This document shows, in pieces, positions 36,092 through 44,659 of a stretch of DNA of 64,000 nt. This stretch comes from RDXT01 sp033765305. GTDB taxonomy: Bacteria > Bacteroidota > Bacteroidia > J057. The notes under the pieces are model-generated. The model saw nothing but the letters and a program-made list of their open reading frames with translations, searched no databases and was not told where the DNA came from. The stretch is taken from positions 5,169 to 69,168 of the forward strand of contig JANRID010000006.1 in assembly GCA_033765305.1 (NCBI GenBank), written 5' to 3'. The position numbers were made by a program, and so were the translations under genes. The stretch's first letter is position 1. The number at the start of each line of letters is the position of its first letter.

Positions 36092-36655
36092 TCAGACCGT
36101 CATGATCTGGTCTTCCTTCTCCTTCATCGCCGTATCTACCTTGTGGGTATAGGCGTTGATGATGTCCTGGACCTTTTTCTCGGCATTTTTAACCTCATCT
36201 TCCGACACCCCTTTTTTCTGGAGCTGCTTGAGGTGGTCGATGGAGTCTTTCCGGATATTGCGAAGCGCAATTTTCGCCTTTTCCGCTTCTTCTTTGGCCT
36301 GCTTGACCAGCTGCTTGCGGCGCTCTTCGGTCAGGCTGGGAATGACGATGCGGACCGATTCGCCGTCGCTGGACGGGTTGAGGCCGAGATTGGCATCGCG
36401 GATCGCCTTCTCGACGGTGGTGATCAGATTCCGCTCCCAGGGCGTCGCGCTGAGGGTGCGGGCATCGACGACGCTGATATTGGCCACCTGATGAATCGGG
36501 GTAGGCGTGCCGTAGTAGGGCACCATCACGCTGGAGAGCATATCCGGGCTGGCTTTGCCGGCTCGGATTTTCTGGAACTCGAGCTTCAGGTGTTCGATCG
36601 TTCTGGACATGTGGGAATCCATGTCGTCGATCTGTTTTTTGACACTGTCATCCAT
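36092..36655 (-). CDS. frr: Ribosome recycling factor
   Basis: RRF splits the post-termination ribosome together with EF-G. The 187-residue protein has the full-length three-helix architecture and the conserved stretches LEFQKIRAGKASPDML, VPYYGTPTPIHQVANI, RTLSATPWERNLI and IPSLTEERRKQLVKQAKEEAEKAK. The usual partners pyrH and tsf are not adjacent. Upstream on the same strand, 111 bases away, is gatB, so both translation genes could be co-transcribed. Confidence 0.98.
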   Translation of the reverse strand: MDDSVKKQIDDMDSHMSRTIEHLKLEFQKIRAGKASPDMLSSVMVPYYGTPTPIHQVANISVVDARTLSATPWERNLITTVEKAIRDANLGLNPSSDGESVRIVIPSLTEERRKQLVKQAKEEAEKAKIALRNIRKDSIDHLKQLQKKGVSEDEVKNAEKKVQDIINAYTHKVDTAMKEKEDQIMTV

Positions 36656-36766
36656 AGGTCTTGCGGAGTTAGAAACCAGAGGCGCTTACGTCTGCGGCGG
36701 TAAAATTAACGGAAGATGCGCAAACTATCCAATGCCGGATGCGGCTAACTGGCATCCGGCGGGTGC

Positions 36767-38218
36767 TCAGGGCGATTCCAGCAGCCGTTTCGCAACGGCA
36801 TTGGCCTCGGCGGGCTGGGCTTTGCCGCCGGTCTGCTTCATGAGGTGTCCGACAAAAAAGCCGATCAGGCCCTTTTTGCCGCCCCGGTACCGCTTTACTT
36901 CATCGGGAAACTGGGCCATGAGCGCCTGCATGGCAGTTTCGAGGGCAGAGGTCAGGCTGCCGGCCTGGCCAGGGTCCAACTGCTGCACATAGCGCTCCAG
37001 GTCCAGGTCTGGCTGAGCCAGCAGGGCCGGGAACGCCTGTTCGCGGGCCAGATGATGGGAAATCCGCCCGGCATGCACGAGGGCGATCAGCTGCCCCAGC
37101 ATGGCCGGCTGGACCGGAAAGCCGCCGGGCGGCAGCTGCTGGTCATTGAGCCAGCTTCGCACCGGCCCAAGCATCCAGTTGGCAGCCAGCCGGTCATCTC
37201 CTGCATGCGGGCGCAGCGCTTCGAAGTAGTCTGAAAATACCGGGTCTTCGGCCAGCGTCAGCGCCTCATTTACGGGCAGGGCCAGTTCCCGGCGGTAGCG
37301 CTGGAACCGCGCGGCAGGCAGTTCGGGAAGCGAGCGGCGGACCTCCTCCAGGTGCGCATCCGGAATCCGGAGCGGCTGGAGATCGGGTTCGGGGAAATAG
37401 CGGTAATCATCCGCGGTCTCCTTGACCCGCATCGACAGCGTGCGCTGCGAAGCCACATCCCAGGTGCGGGTTTCCCGCTGCACCGCCTGTCCGGCTTCCA
37501 GCAGCCCGATCTGACGGCCGATCTCGAACTGGATCGCCCGGATGAGAAAGGAAATCGAGTTGATATTCTTCACTTCCACCCGCACGCCGAGCTGCGGGTC
37601 TTCGGGGCGCTTGACGGAGACGTTGGCGTCGCAGCGGAGGCTTCCGGCCTCCATGTTGCCGTCGCCTACGCCCAGGCGGCGCACCGTGCGCCGGATCTCG
37701 GCCAGCAGCGCGCCGGCCTCCTCCGCCGAGTGCAGCTCCGGCCGGGTGACGAGCTCCAGCAGCCCCACCCCGGCGCGGTTGAGGTCGATGAAGGTTTCGT
37801 CCGGCGACTGGTCGTGCAGGGACTTGCCTGCATCTTCTTCCAGGTGAATGCGTTCGAGGGCAATGGCGCGGATGCTGCCATCCGGCATCGGAAACTCCAC
37901 GGAGCCGTGCCGGCAGATGGGCCGGTCGTCCTGCGAAAGCTGGTAGCCTTTGGGGAGGTCGGGGTAGAAATAATTTTTCCGCGAAAAATAGCAGGTCTGA
38001 TCGATCTCGCAGCCCAGGGCCAGGCCCAGGCGCAGCGCATGGCCCACCGCTGCGCGGTTGGGAGCGGGCAGGGCGCCCGGATGCGCCAGCGTAACCGCCG
38101 AGATCCAGGTATTGGGCGCCGAGGCGAAGGCGAAGCCTTCCGGCGCAAACATTTTCCGTTCCGTGAGGAGCTGGATGTGTATCTCCAGGCCGATGACGGG
38201 CTGATACCGGTCTTTCAT
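36767..38218 (-). CDS. gatB: Aspartyl/glutamyl-tRNA amidotransferase subunit B
   Basis: GatB works with GatA and GatC to convert Glu-tRNA(Gln), and often Asp-tRNA(Asn), into the correct amide. The 483-residue protein begins MKDRYQPVIGLEIHIQLLTERKMF and has FYPDLPKGYQLSQ, GSLRCDANVSV and the C-terminal YqeY-like helical domain ending KRYRGGKKGLIGFFVGHLMKQTGG. The start at 38218 gives the family N-terminus; the extra upstream in-frame codons are rejected. GatA and GatC are not in the window. Confidence 0.97.
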   Translation of the reverse strand: MKDRYQPVIGLEIHIQLLTERKMFAPEGFAFASAPNTWISAVTLAHPGALPAPNRAAVGHALRLGLALGCEIDQTCYFSRKNYFYPDLPKGYQLSQDDRPICRHGSVEFPMPDGSIRAIALERIHLEEDAGKSLHDQSPDETFIDLNRAGVGLLELVTRPELHSAEEAGALLAEIRRTVRRLGVGDGNMEAGSLRCDANVSVKRPEDPQLGVRVEVKNINSISFLIRAIQFEIGRQIGLLEAGQAVQRETRTWDVASQRTLSMRVKETADDYRYFPEPDLQPLRIPDAHLEEVRRSLPELPAARFQRYRRELALPVNEALTLAEDPVFSDYFEALRPHAGDDRLAANWMLGPVRSWLNDQQLPPGGFPVQPAMLGQLIALVHAGRISHHLAREQAFPALLAQPDLDLERYVQQLDPGQAGSLTSALETAMQALMAQFPDEVKRYRGGKKGLIGFFVGHLMKQTGGKAQPAEANAVAKRLLESP

Positions 38219-38304
38219 GCGGGCAATACTGCTGAGCGCCGAACATACGAAAATCCTGCGCACATCCGGAGATCTGCGGCAGGATCATTTCGTACCGCCG
38301 GCAA

Positions 38305-38658
38305 TCAGGCGGTCACGTGCATCCAGGCCTGCTTGGCCAGCAGCTCGTCCTGGGTTTCCACATAGTCTGGGTCGGGCACGCAGCAGTCCACCGGGCAGAC
38401 AGCGGCACATTGCGGCTCTTCATGAAAGCCCACGCATTCGGTGCATTTATACGGGGTGATGTAGTACACATCATCCGATACGGGCTCCTGCTCATCTTCC
38501 GCCATGACCATAACGCCGTCTCCCAGATCGACTTTGCCTTTCAGGTTGGTACCGTCGGCAAATTTCCAGGGCACTCCGGGCTCGTAGATTGCTGTATTGG
38601 GACATTCCGGTTCGCATGCACCGCAGTTGATGCATTCGTCGGTGATCATGATGGCCAT
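38305..38658 (-). CDS. 2[4Fe-4S] ferredoxin
   Basis: This 117-residue electron carrier has one cluster motif at the N-terminus (DECINCGACEPECPNTAI) and a second at CTECVGFHEEPQCAAVCPVDCC. Compared with clostridial ferredoxins it has a 40-residue insert between the motifs and a longer C-terminal tail, as is usual for Bacteroidota ferredoxins. The start MAIMITDECINCG is standard. It is divergent from the acyl-CoA reductase gene, with about 100 bases between starts; this pair is recurrent in Bacteroidota and suggests shared electron supply or regulation. Confidence 0.96.
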   Translation of the reverse strand: MAIMITDECINCGACEPECPNTAIYEPGVPWKFADGTNLKGKVDLGDGVMVMAEDEQEPVSDDVYYITPYKCTECVGFHEEPQCAAVCPVDCCVPDPDYVETQDELLAKQAWMHVTA

Positions 38659-38759
38659 ACTTCCACGCTTGTTAAATCGATGCGGCAAAATTAACTTCTG
38701 CCCCCAATTAACCCAAGCCGGTTCGGATTGTTTCTGACCTGGACTTCAGGGGAAAACGG

Positions 38760-39776
38760 ATGAGCATCGAAACGGAACGCATGGACATTGCCGGAGCGCT
38801 CGAATCGGCCGGGGAACGGCTGCACCGGGCGGGCATTCCGGAGCCCGTCATGGAGGCGGCCCTGGCGGCCAATCCCTGGTTTACGCGGCGGTATATCGGG
38901 CTGGCATTCGAAGGGGTGCTGCGCTGGCTGGCGCCGGGGGTGCTGAGCAGCTTCGCGGCCCGGTATCCTGTGCGGGAGGGCCCCCGGCTGCGGGCGGGGC
39001 TGGTGATGGCGGGCAACCTGCCCTTCGTTGGGCTGCACGACCTGCTGATGGTCTGGCTGGCGGGCCACCGCGCGCTGGTCAAGTACTCCCGCCAGGACCG
39101 GGTGCTGATGGAATGGATCGCCGGCGAGCTGGCCCGCAGCCACCCGCTGCTGCCGGGCCTGCTGGAGCCGGCTGGAGAAGCCGCAGCCCAGCCCGATCTA
39201 TTCATTGGCACCGGCAGCAACAATACCGCCCGCTACCTCGAAGCCCGCTACCGCGGCACGCCGCGCATCATCCGCAAAAACCGCTTTTCCGCAGGCTGGA
39301 TCCAGCCGGGCATGACGGAGGCCGACTGGGCCGGCCTCGCCGAGGACATCCTGGCCTACAACGGGCTCGGCTGCCGAAATGTGAGCAATCTGCTGCTGCT
39401 GCCCGGCGCCTCGCTGGACGGCTTGCGGGACGCGCTCGGCCGCTACGATCCCTCCGCCCTCAATCCATACTACCTGGAACGGGTTCGGACAGAAAAAGTG
39501 CGTTTTTTTATGCTGAAACAGACCGTTTCCGAAAGTCCGGTATTATTGTTGCAGCAGGATCGTACCCCCGGATACAGCGTCATGGGCCTGTGCCGGGTCA
39601 TCGAAACCCATTCAGCCGCTTCGGCAGCATCGCTCCTTGATTCCCACCGCCACCTCATCCAGTGCACGGCTGGGCTCGACGTACCGTTCGGGCACACCCA
39701 ATCGCCTGAAATAGACGATTTTGCAGATGGTGTAGATACCCTGGCGTTTCTGTGCGGAGCCGGCAGCGGGACCTGA
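38760..39776 (+). CDS. Acyl-CoA reductase (LuxC-like, aldehyde dehydrogenase superfamily)
   Basis: This 338-residue protein belongs to the LuxC-type acyl-CoA reductases, which reduce acyl-CoA or acyl-enzyme intermediates to aldehydes. It has the nucleotide-binding half (LVMAGNLPFVGLHDLLMV, ALVKYSRQDRVLMEWI, FIGTGSNNTARYLEARY) and the probable catalytic Cys 205 in YNGLGCRNVSNLLL. At under 350 residues it is shorter than LuxC proper, as is usual for the Bacteroidota group. The ferredoxin gene next to it is transcribed in the opposite direction from the same gap. The physiological substrate is unknown. Confidence 0.9.
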   Translation: MSIETERMDIAGALESAGERLHRAGIPEPVMEAALAANPWFTRRYIGLAFEGVLRWLAPGVLSSFAARYPVREGPRLRAGLVMAGNLPFVGLHDLLMVWLAGHRALVKYSRQDRVLMEWIAGELARSHPLLPGLLEPAGEAAAQPDLFIGTGSNNTARYLEARYRGTPRIIRKNRFSAGWIQPGMTEADWAGLAEDILAYNGLGCRNVSNLLLLPGASLDGLRDALGRYDPSALNPYYLERVRTEKVRFFMLKQTVSESPVLLLQQDRTPGYSVMGLCRVIETHSAASAASLLDSHRHLIQCTAGLDVPFGHTQSPEIDDFADGVDTLAFLCGAGSGT

Positions 39777-39891
39777 GCAGGTGTTAGCTTTGGCATCTTT
39801 TGGACGCATTCTATACATCCGGATTCACGTACTTTGACTTATCCTCCCCCGATACGCACAGCCCCGCTTCTTTCAGATGATCAACAGGGAT

Positions 39892-41613
39892 ATGAACAAG
39901 CGATATTGCATCTCGATGCGGACCTCCTGCCTTACCTTGCTTCTGATGGCATTTCAGGGTGCCTGGGCACAATCTGCCTGGACCCCCTCCGATTTCTACG
40001 GCGTCCCTGACCGGGACCGCCACGTGGTGTTCATGGACGGATTCGACGACAACCGGCACAAGTGGGATCTGGGATCGCTGTATGTTAAGGAAACGATCGC
40101 GGAAGGCGATTTTTTCCTGGCATCGCTGACCAGTTATCCGTACACCAAGTACCGCCAGGGCAACTTCAACGCCAGCGGCAATTATGAGATCCAGCTGCAG
40201 ATCCGCATCACCAAAGGCAGCGACGACGCTGCTGCCGGGCTGGTCTTCGGGCGCGATGCCAATGGCAGCGAATACCGCTTTCTGTTCAACAGCAAAGGCA
40301 ATTTCCGGATCGAGAAATTCGACCGGGGCCGGGTCCAGGAGATCAAGCCCTGGTCTCCGGGCCGCAATCTGAACCGCCGCTGGTACAATACCCTCACCGT
40401 CCGCCGCGTAGCTGAAGACTGGTACTTTTTCATCAACCAGACCCTGGTAGCCAAAACCGATGTGCGTCCGCTTTTCGGCCAGGATCTCGGCATGCGCATC
40501 GACGGATACATGGCCTGCGAAGCTGATTACCTGAGCGTCAGCGAGCTGCTGACCGCCGACCGCAATGGCCCCGCGATCAGCCTCGTCGAGCCCTCCCTTT
40601 CCGCAGGCCGGGACCTGCTCTTCAACGTCCGGTACCAGGTCATCCGCGGCCGCGTCAGCGACCCTTCCGGCGTCAGCATGCTTTCCATCAACGGCGAACC
40701 TATCACCATCTCGCCCAGCGGAGACTTTTCCGCTTCCCTCAGCCTGCCGAGCGGCAAAACCGCGATCCGCGTCGAAGCCCGCGACCGCTTCGACAACCGC
40801 AGCGAGGAGGCTTTTTCGATGACCTATACCGAGGTGATGGCCGATCTGCCCAAGCCGCAGCCGCCCCCCCCCTCCAAACCGGTGCAGGTGCAGCCCCCGG
40901 CACCTCCTGCTGCCCCCGCCGGAACCAATTACGTCCTCCTCATCGGCATCAATACCTATCAGAACTGGAACGGCCTGCACAATGCAGTCAAGGACTGCCA
41001 GGACCTCGCCCAGACGCTGATTGACCTCTATCAGTTTGACCGCGAGCATATTATCACCCTGTTCAATGAACAGGCTACCCGCGAGAATATCCTCGAAACC
41101 CTCGAAAGCCTCCAGGACCGCCTCGACGAGCAGGACAATCTGCTCATTTACTACGCAGGCCACGGCTACTACGACGAATCGTCCGGCCTGGGCTACTGGG
41201 TGCCGGTGGATGCGCGGGTAAACAAGGTGCCCGATTTTATCCTCAATTCCACGATCCACGATTACCTGCGCACGATCAACAGCCGCCACACCTTCCTCAT
41301 CGCCGATGCCTGCTACGCTGGCTCGCTCTTCGGAACCTACCGCGGCGTGATCGACGAATCATCCCGTTCGCGCTGGGCGCTGACCTCCGGCGACATCGAG
41401 AAAGTCTGGGACGGCCAGCCTGGCCAGAACAGCCCCTTTGCCCGCTATCTCATCCGCTGCCTGCGCGGCAACACCAAGCCCCGCCTGCCTGCCAATGAGC
41501 TGATCGACAACGTGAAAACCCTCATGATTCAAAATACGGCCCAAACGCCGCAAGGCAGCCCGCTGAAAATGGCCGGCGATGACGGCGGCGTGTTCGTCTT
41601 CGAGCGCCGATGA
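39892..41613 (+). CDS. Secreted caspase-like (C14/metacaspase) protease with lectin-like N-terminal domain
   Basis: The 573-residue protein is predicted to be secreted (signal MNKRYCISMRTSCLTLLLMAFQGAWAQ). Residues 30-215 form a concanavalin/laminin-G-like beta-sandwich (RITKGSDDAAAGLVFGRD and WYNTLTVRRVAEDWYFFINQ). Residues 225-315 look Ig-like, and 318-345 are a proline-rich linker. Residues 346-573 are a caspase-type domain: LLIGINTYQNWNGLHNAVKDC, catalytic His 424 in IYYAGHGYYDE and catalytic Cys 474 in LIADACYAGSLFG. The start at 39892 is favoured by an AGGGA five bases ahead. The protease probably acts outside the cytoplasm and may be self-processed. A perfect terminator follows, separating it from the sigma factor gene. 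Confidence 0.93.
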   Translation: MNKRYCISMRTSCLTLLLMAFQGAWAQSAWTPSDFYGVPDRDRHVVFMDGFDDNRHKWDLGSLYVKETIAEGDFFLASLTSYPYTKYRQGNFNASGNYEIQLQIRITKGSDDAAAGLVFGRDANGSEYRFLFNSKGNFRIEKFDRGRVQEIKPWSPGRNLNRRWYNTLTVRRVAEDWYFFINQTLVAKTDVRPLFGQDLGMRIDGYMACEADYLSVSELLTADRNGPAISLVEPSLSAGRDLLFNVRYQVIRGRVSDPSGVSMLSINGEPITISPSGDFSASLSLPSGKTAIRVEARDRFDNRSEEAFSMTYTEVMADLPKPQPPPPSKPVQVQPPAPPAAPAGTNYVLLIGINTYQNWNGLHNAVKDCQDLAQTLIDLYQFDREHIITLFNEQATRENILETLESLQDRLDEQDNLLIYYAGHGYYDESSGLGYWVPVDARVNKVPDFILNSTIHDYLRTINSRHTFLIADACYAGSLFGTYRGVIDESSRSRWALTSGDIEKVWDGQPGQNSPFARYLIRCLRGNTKPRLPANELIDNVKTLMIQNTAQTPQGSPLKMAGDDGGVFVFERR

Positions 41614-41632
41614 TCCGGCCCGGATTCCCTAC

Positions 41633-41663
41633 GCCGCAGACCCCGACGGTCTGCGGCTTTTTT
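41633..41663 (+). terminator. Intrinsic terminator of the caspase-like gene
   Basis: GCCGCAGACC at 41633-41642 pairs perfectly over 10 bases with GGTCTGCGGC at 41648-41657 around CCGAC and is followed by six T residues (41658-41663). It starts 19 bases after the stop. Confidence 0.93.
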
Positions 41664-41695
41664 ATTGTATATTGCCCCCAAAGCCCGCATACCGG

Positions 41696-42328
41696 ATGAT
41701 GCGCTTCTTCAAGCGGCGGACCCCGCACAGCCAGATGTCGGACGAACAGCTGGCTGCCGAATACAAAACCACTCAGGACCCTGAGCTGGTGGGGGAGCTG
41801 TTTGAGCGCTACGCCCATATCGTCTATCTGGCCTGCATGAAATACCTGCGGGATCCGGCCGAAAGCGAGGATGTGGCGATGCAGCTGTTCGAGAAGCTGA
41901 TGAATGACCTGCGGAAATACGAAGTCCGCAACTTCCGCCACTGGCTGCACACCGTGATCCGGCATCAGTGCCTCCTGCACCTCGACCGCCACTCCCGTGC
42001 CCGCAAACAGAGCGAATCTTTCCGGGAAACCCAGCAGGCAGATATGGAATCCGGGGCGGATCTGAATCCTATAGCTGACGCAGCCTTCCGGGAGTATCAG
42101 CTGGAGCAGTTGGAAGAAGCCGTTGCCCTGCTCAATGCCGAACAGCGCACCTGCATCGAGCTGTTCTACCTGCAGCGGCTGAGCTACCAGGAAGTATCGG
42201 ATCAGACGGGCTACACCATGAAACAAGTGAAAAGCTATATCCAAAACGGCAAGCGGAACCTGCAGAAGCACCTCGAAGGGCGCTCGGTAAGCCCGTCTGC
42301 GCCGGATTCATTTCATTCACACGACTGA
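41696..42328 (+). CDS. ECF-type RNA polymerase sigma factor
   Basis: The 210-residue protein has region 2 (ELFERYAHIVYLACMKYLRDPAESEDVAMQLFEKL, quoted only in part by position, residues 35-70) and region 4 (CIELFYLQRLSYQEVSDQTGYTMKQVKSYIQNGK, residues 150-185), with the short linker typical of extracytoplasmic-function sigma factors. It would direct RNA polymerase to a set of promoters under envelope or secretion stress. The start is MMRFFKRRTPHSQMS; a TATATTGC near 41670 may be its -7 element and lies directly after the upstream terminator. The next gene starts 4 bases after the stop and is the probable membrane regulator. Confidence 0.93.
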   Translation: MMRFFKRRTPHSQMSDEQLAAEYKTTQDPELVGELFERYAHIVYLACMKYLRDPAESEDVAMQLFEKLMNDLRKYEVRNFRHWLHTVIRHQCLLHLDRHSRARKQSESFRETQQADMESGADLNPIADAAFREYQLEQLEEAVALLNAEQRTCIELFYLQRLSYQEVSDQTGYTMKQVKSYIQNGKRNLQKHLEGRSVSPSAPDSFHSHD

Positions 42329-42332
42329 GGCG

Positions 42333-43541
42333 ATGGCAGAACTGGACCCGCATATCCCCAGCCGCCCCGCAGCGCCGCCCTCGGCGCAGCGCCTGGAGGC
42401 CTATCTGGCCGGCGAGCTGCCGGACGAGGTCCGGCAGGAGGTCGAGGCGCAGCTCGGTGCAGACGAGCTGCTCCGGGACGCCGCCGAAGGACTGCAGCAC
42501 AGCGGGGGGCCCGGCGCCTTTGCCGGGGCGGTGGGCCGCCTGCGCGCGCAGGCGCGCGCCTCTGTACGCGAGCGCATGCACCGCCGCGAGACCCTTTCGC
42601 GCCGCCGTCTGCGCGTCATGCCCGACCCGCGGGTCCTGCAGATCGGGCTGGCGGTAGCCGCCAGTGTGGCCCTGCTCTTCGGCAGCCTGTGGATATTCCG
42701 CTACCGCCAGATCCGGCAGGAGCCGCTGGCCGCTGCCCAGCCTGCACCGCAGACCGAGGTGCATTCTGCACCCGGACAGCATCCTGCGCCCGGTCCGGCT
42801 GCAGCCGGCGAGCCCATCGGCGGCAGCCTTCCCGAGCCGCTGGCGATGGGGCCGTCAGCCTCCCGTATGGCGTCCGCCGAGGATCTGGCTGCGCCGACGG
42901 AATCTGCCCCTGTGCAGGCACCGGAGCCCGCGCTGGAAAGCCTCAGCGCTTCCGCACCCGCCGCCCCTGCAACGGTGCAGGCAGCACCCATGCCGGCGCA
43001 GGCCCAGCCTGCGGCAGATGCCTTCGCGGACGATGCCGCCATACAGCCGTATTCAGGCCATGCGGATGCCGAGGCCCAGATCTTGGAAGCAGAGGTGTCC
43101 GAATCCCGCAAACGGGCGGAAAAGGCGCTTCCGGCACCCATGATGACCTACGAAGACTCGCTCCGGGGCGCCGTGCTGCGCGCCCAGGGCCTCGCCGATC
43201 TGTTCGATCAGGGGATGCTGCGCATGCAGCAGGGGGATTCCGCCGCTGCGCTCGACAAATTCCTCGAAGTGCTGCAGGGCAGCCCCGGCCATCTTCCGGC
43301 GTCGTATTACGCCGGGCTGCTGCACTACCGGCAAGGGCGCTACAAGGCGGCACAGCCCTTGCTCGAAACCGCAGCCTCCAATCCGGCCGCCAGCCAGTAT
43401 CCGGCGGCACGCCTGCTCCTGGCGCGGAATCTGATCGCCCTGGGCCGGGCGGCATCCGCGCGCAAGGTGCTGGAGGCGCTGGCCGCCGCCGGCGGCCCCG
43501 AGGGCCGCGAAGCGGCAGCGCTGCTGCAGCAACTCCGCTGA
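42333..43541 (+). CDS. Membrane protein with cytoplasmic anti-sigma-like N-terminus and periplasmic TPR domain
   Basis: The 402-residue protein has a soluble N-terminal region of about 90 residues (RLEAYLAGELPDEVRQEVEAQL) shaped like the start of anti-sigma factors, but without the zinc HxxxCxxC motif. One transmembrane helix follows (LQIGLAVAASVALLFGSLWI), then an alanine/proline-rich linker of about 130 residues, and a C-terminal TPR-like helical domain (GMLRMQQGDSAAALDKFLEVL, ASYYAGLLHYRQGRYKAAQPL). The order sigma factor then membrane protein with a 4-base gap supports an anti-sigma role. The substrate sensed on the periplasmic side is unknown. Confidence 0.8.
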   Translation: MAELDPHIPSRPAAPPSAQRLEAYLAGELPDEVRQEVEAQLGADELLRDAAEGLQHSGGPGAFAGAVGRLRAQARASVRERMHRRETLSRRRLRVMPDPRVLQIGLAVAASVALLFGSLWIFRYRQIRQEPLAAAQPAPQTEVHSAPGQHPAPGPAAAGEPIGGSLPEPLAMGPSASRMASAEDLAAPTESAPVQAPEPALESLSASAPAAPATVQAAPMPAQAQPAADAFADDAAIQPYSGHADAEAQILEAEVSESRKRAEKALPAPMMTYEDSLRGAVLRAQGLADLFDQGMLRMQQGDSAAALDKFLEVLQGSPGHLPASYYAGLLHYRQGRYKAAQPLLETAASNPAASQYPAARLLLARNLIALGRAASARKVLEALAAAGGPEGREAAALLQQLR

Positions 43542-43561
43542 TTTCTGCCTAGCTTTGCCCG

Positions 43562-44338
43562 ATGACCGACCCCAGCCAGGCATACCGCATCCAGCTGCCC
43601 CAGTTCGAAGGCCCCTTCGATCTGCTGCTCTTTTTCATCGAGCGGGATGAGCTGGACATTCACGACATCCCCATTTCGCGCATCACTGCCGATTTTCTGG
43701 GGTATCTGAAAGCCATGCGGGAGCTGAATATCGAGGTGGCAGCAGAATTTATCCTCGTGGCAGGCACCCTCATGCGGATCAAGGCCCGGATGCTGCTGCC
43801 CCGCCCGGTGCTCGACGAATCCGGGCAGGAGGTGGACCCCCGCCGGGAACTGGTGGACCGGCTGCTGGAGTACCGGCGCTACAAATCGGTGCTGGAAGAC
43901 CTTGCCCGCCTCGAATCCGACCAGGAGATGCGGGAGCCCCGCGGCAATGCAGCCCAGGAGGAGCGCGAGGTTCAGGCGTCGGCTGCGCCCGAGGACGAAC
44001 TCACCGGAATCGATCTCTACAGCCTCATGCGGGCATTCAAGCGGATCTGGGACAAGCACCACGAAAAGCTCCAGAAGCCCCGGCATGTCATCCAGCGGTA
44101 TCCCTACACGCTGGATTCGGTCAAATCCCGCCTGCTGGAGCGCTTATCGCTCCGGGAGCGGGTGGATTTCGTGAGCCTAGCGCTGGAGGAATCCTCCCGG
44201 ATCTACGTGGTATTCTGCTTTCTCGCCGTGCTGGAGCTGGTGCAGATGCAAAAGGCCCGCCTCCTGCTGGGCGAGGGCTTCAACCAGTTCTGGATCGAGC
44301 GGCGCGAATCAGCCGCCGGCACACCCGCAGACGCGTAA
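43562..44338 (+). CDS. scpA: Segregation and condensation protein A
   Basis: ScpA is the kleisin that bridges SMC heads with ScpB in the bacterial condensin complex, needed for chromosome compaction and segregation. The 258-residue protein begins YRIQLPQFEGPFDLLLFFIE, the diagnostic kleisin N-terminus, then DIHDIPISRITADFLGYL and LVAGTLMRIKARMLLPR; the C-terminus (RIYVVFCFLAVLELVQMQKA) is the winged-helix end that binds the other SMC head. scpB is not adjacent. The gene follows the anti-sigma-like gene by 20 bases and ends a forward run. Not to be confused with the mutase at 3014. Confidence 0.96.
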   Translation: MTDPSQAYRIQLPQFEGPFDLLLFFIERDELDIHDIPISRITADFLGYLKAMRELNIEVAAEFILVAGTLMRIKARMLLPRPVLDESGQEVDPRRELVDRLLEYRRYKSVLEDLARLESDQEMREPRGNAAQEEREVQASAAPEDELTGIDLYSLMRAFKRIWDKHHEKLQKPRHVIQRYPYTLDSVKSRLLERLSLRERVDFVSLALEESSRIYVVFCFLAVLELVQMQKARLLLGEGFNQFWIERRESAAGTPADA

Positions 44339-44374
44339 TTCTGCCGCAGATCTAACGTCCTGTTCCGCTGCGCC

Positions 44375-44410
44375 GTGCCGCCGCCGCACGCCGGCAGCCG
44401 GCACCCTTTT
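44375..44410 (+). terminator. Hairpin terminator after scpA
   Basis: GTGCCG at 44375-44380 pairs with CGGCAC at 44399-44404, with extra GC pairing inside, and is followed by four T residues (44407-44410). It is 36 bases after the scpA stop. Confidence 0.55.
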
Positions 44411-44471
44411 ATTCGAAACCGCTTGATTTCCAGAAACTCAGCCTTCCGCATCTGCTGTCCGGAACGATGGA

Positions 44472-44494
44472 GCCGGTACGGCGCGGCCTTTTTT
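44472..44494 (+). terminator. Second GC hairpin with T-run in the scpA/GlsB gap
   Basis: GCCG at 44472-44475 can pair with CGGC at 44484-44487 and is followed by six T residues (44489-44494). The stem is short, but the T-run is strong. It may back up the scpA terminator. Confidence 0.4.
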
Positions 44495-44529
44495 CATTCA
44501 CGAATCAAATAGTACTGGTTAAAAATAAT

Positions 44530-44560
44530 TTTTACACCCCAAATAAACAGCCTATATTTG
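44530..44560 (+). promoter_or_regulatory. Promoter of the candidate small RNA
   Basis: TATATTTG at 44553-44560 matches the Bacteroidota -7 consensus exactly, with TTTT at 44530-44533 at 19-base spacing in the -33 position. The region (about 44500-44570) is strikingly AT-rich for this genome. Transcription should start near 44566. Confidence 0.6.
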
Positions 44561-44565
44561 ATTCA

Positions 44566-44641
44566 TAAGGCAAACGCCAGATACAGAAGCTAGGGGTTAG
44601 GGTTGACTCTCCCGGAAGGGATCGAGTCCCCTAATTTTTTT
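44566..44641 (+). ncRNA. Candidate small RNA of about 75 nt with 3' intrinsic terminator
   Basis: Starting at the predicted transcription start, 75 bases lead to a long hairpin with a 7-T tail (44635-44641). The stem pairs GACTC (44605-44609) with GAGTC (44624-44628), TCCC (44610-44613) with GGGA (44618-44621) under a GGAA tetraloop, and an outer TAGGG (44591-44595) with CCCTA (44629-44633). No coding frame of note lies inside. The structure does not fit tRNA, 6S or SRP RNA. It may be a free small RNA or a terminated leader of the GlsB-type gene at 44724, an attenuator. Confidence 0.5.
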
Positions 44642-44659
44642 ATGCCTGCGGCATCCGCC

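Noticed and set aside
44593..44604. Telomere-like GGGTTAGGGTT
   Set aside because: Only about one and a half copies occur; chance in a hairpin arm.
44566..44641. tRNA-like pattern (ATCGAGTCCCC) in the small-RNA candidate
   Set aside because: No acceptor, D or anticodon arms can be folded and the 3' end is a T-run; it is better read as a terminator hairpin.
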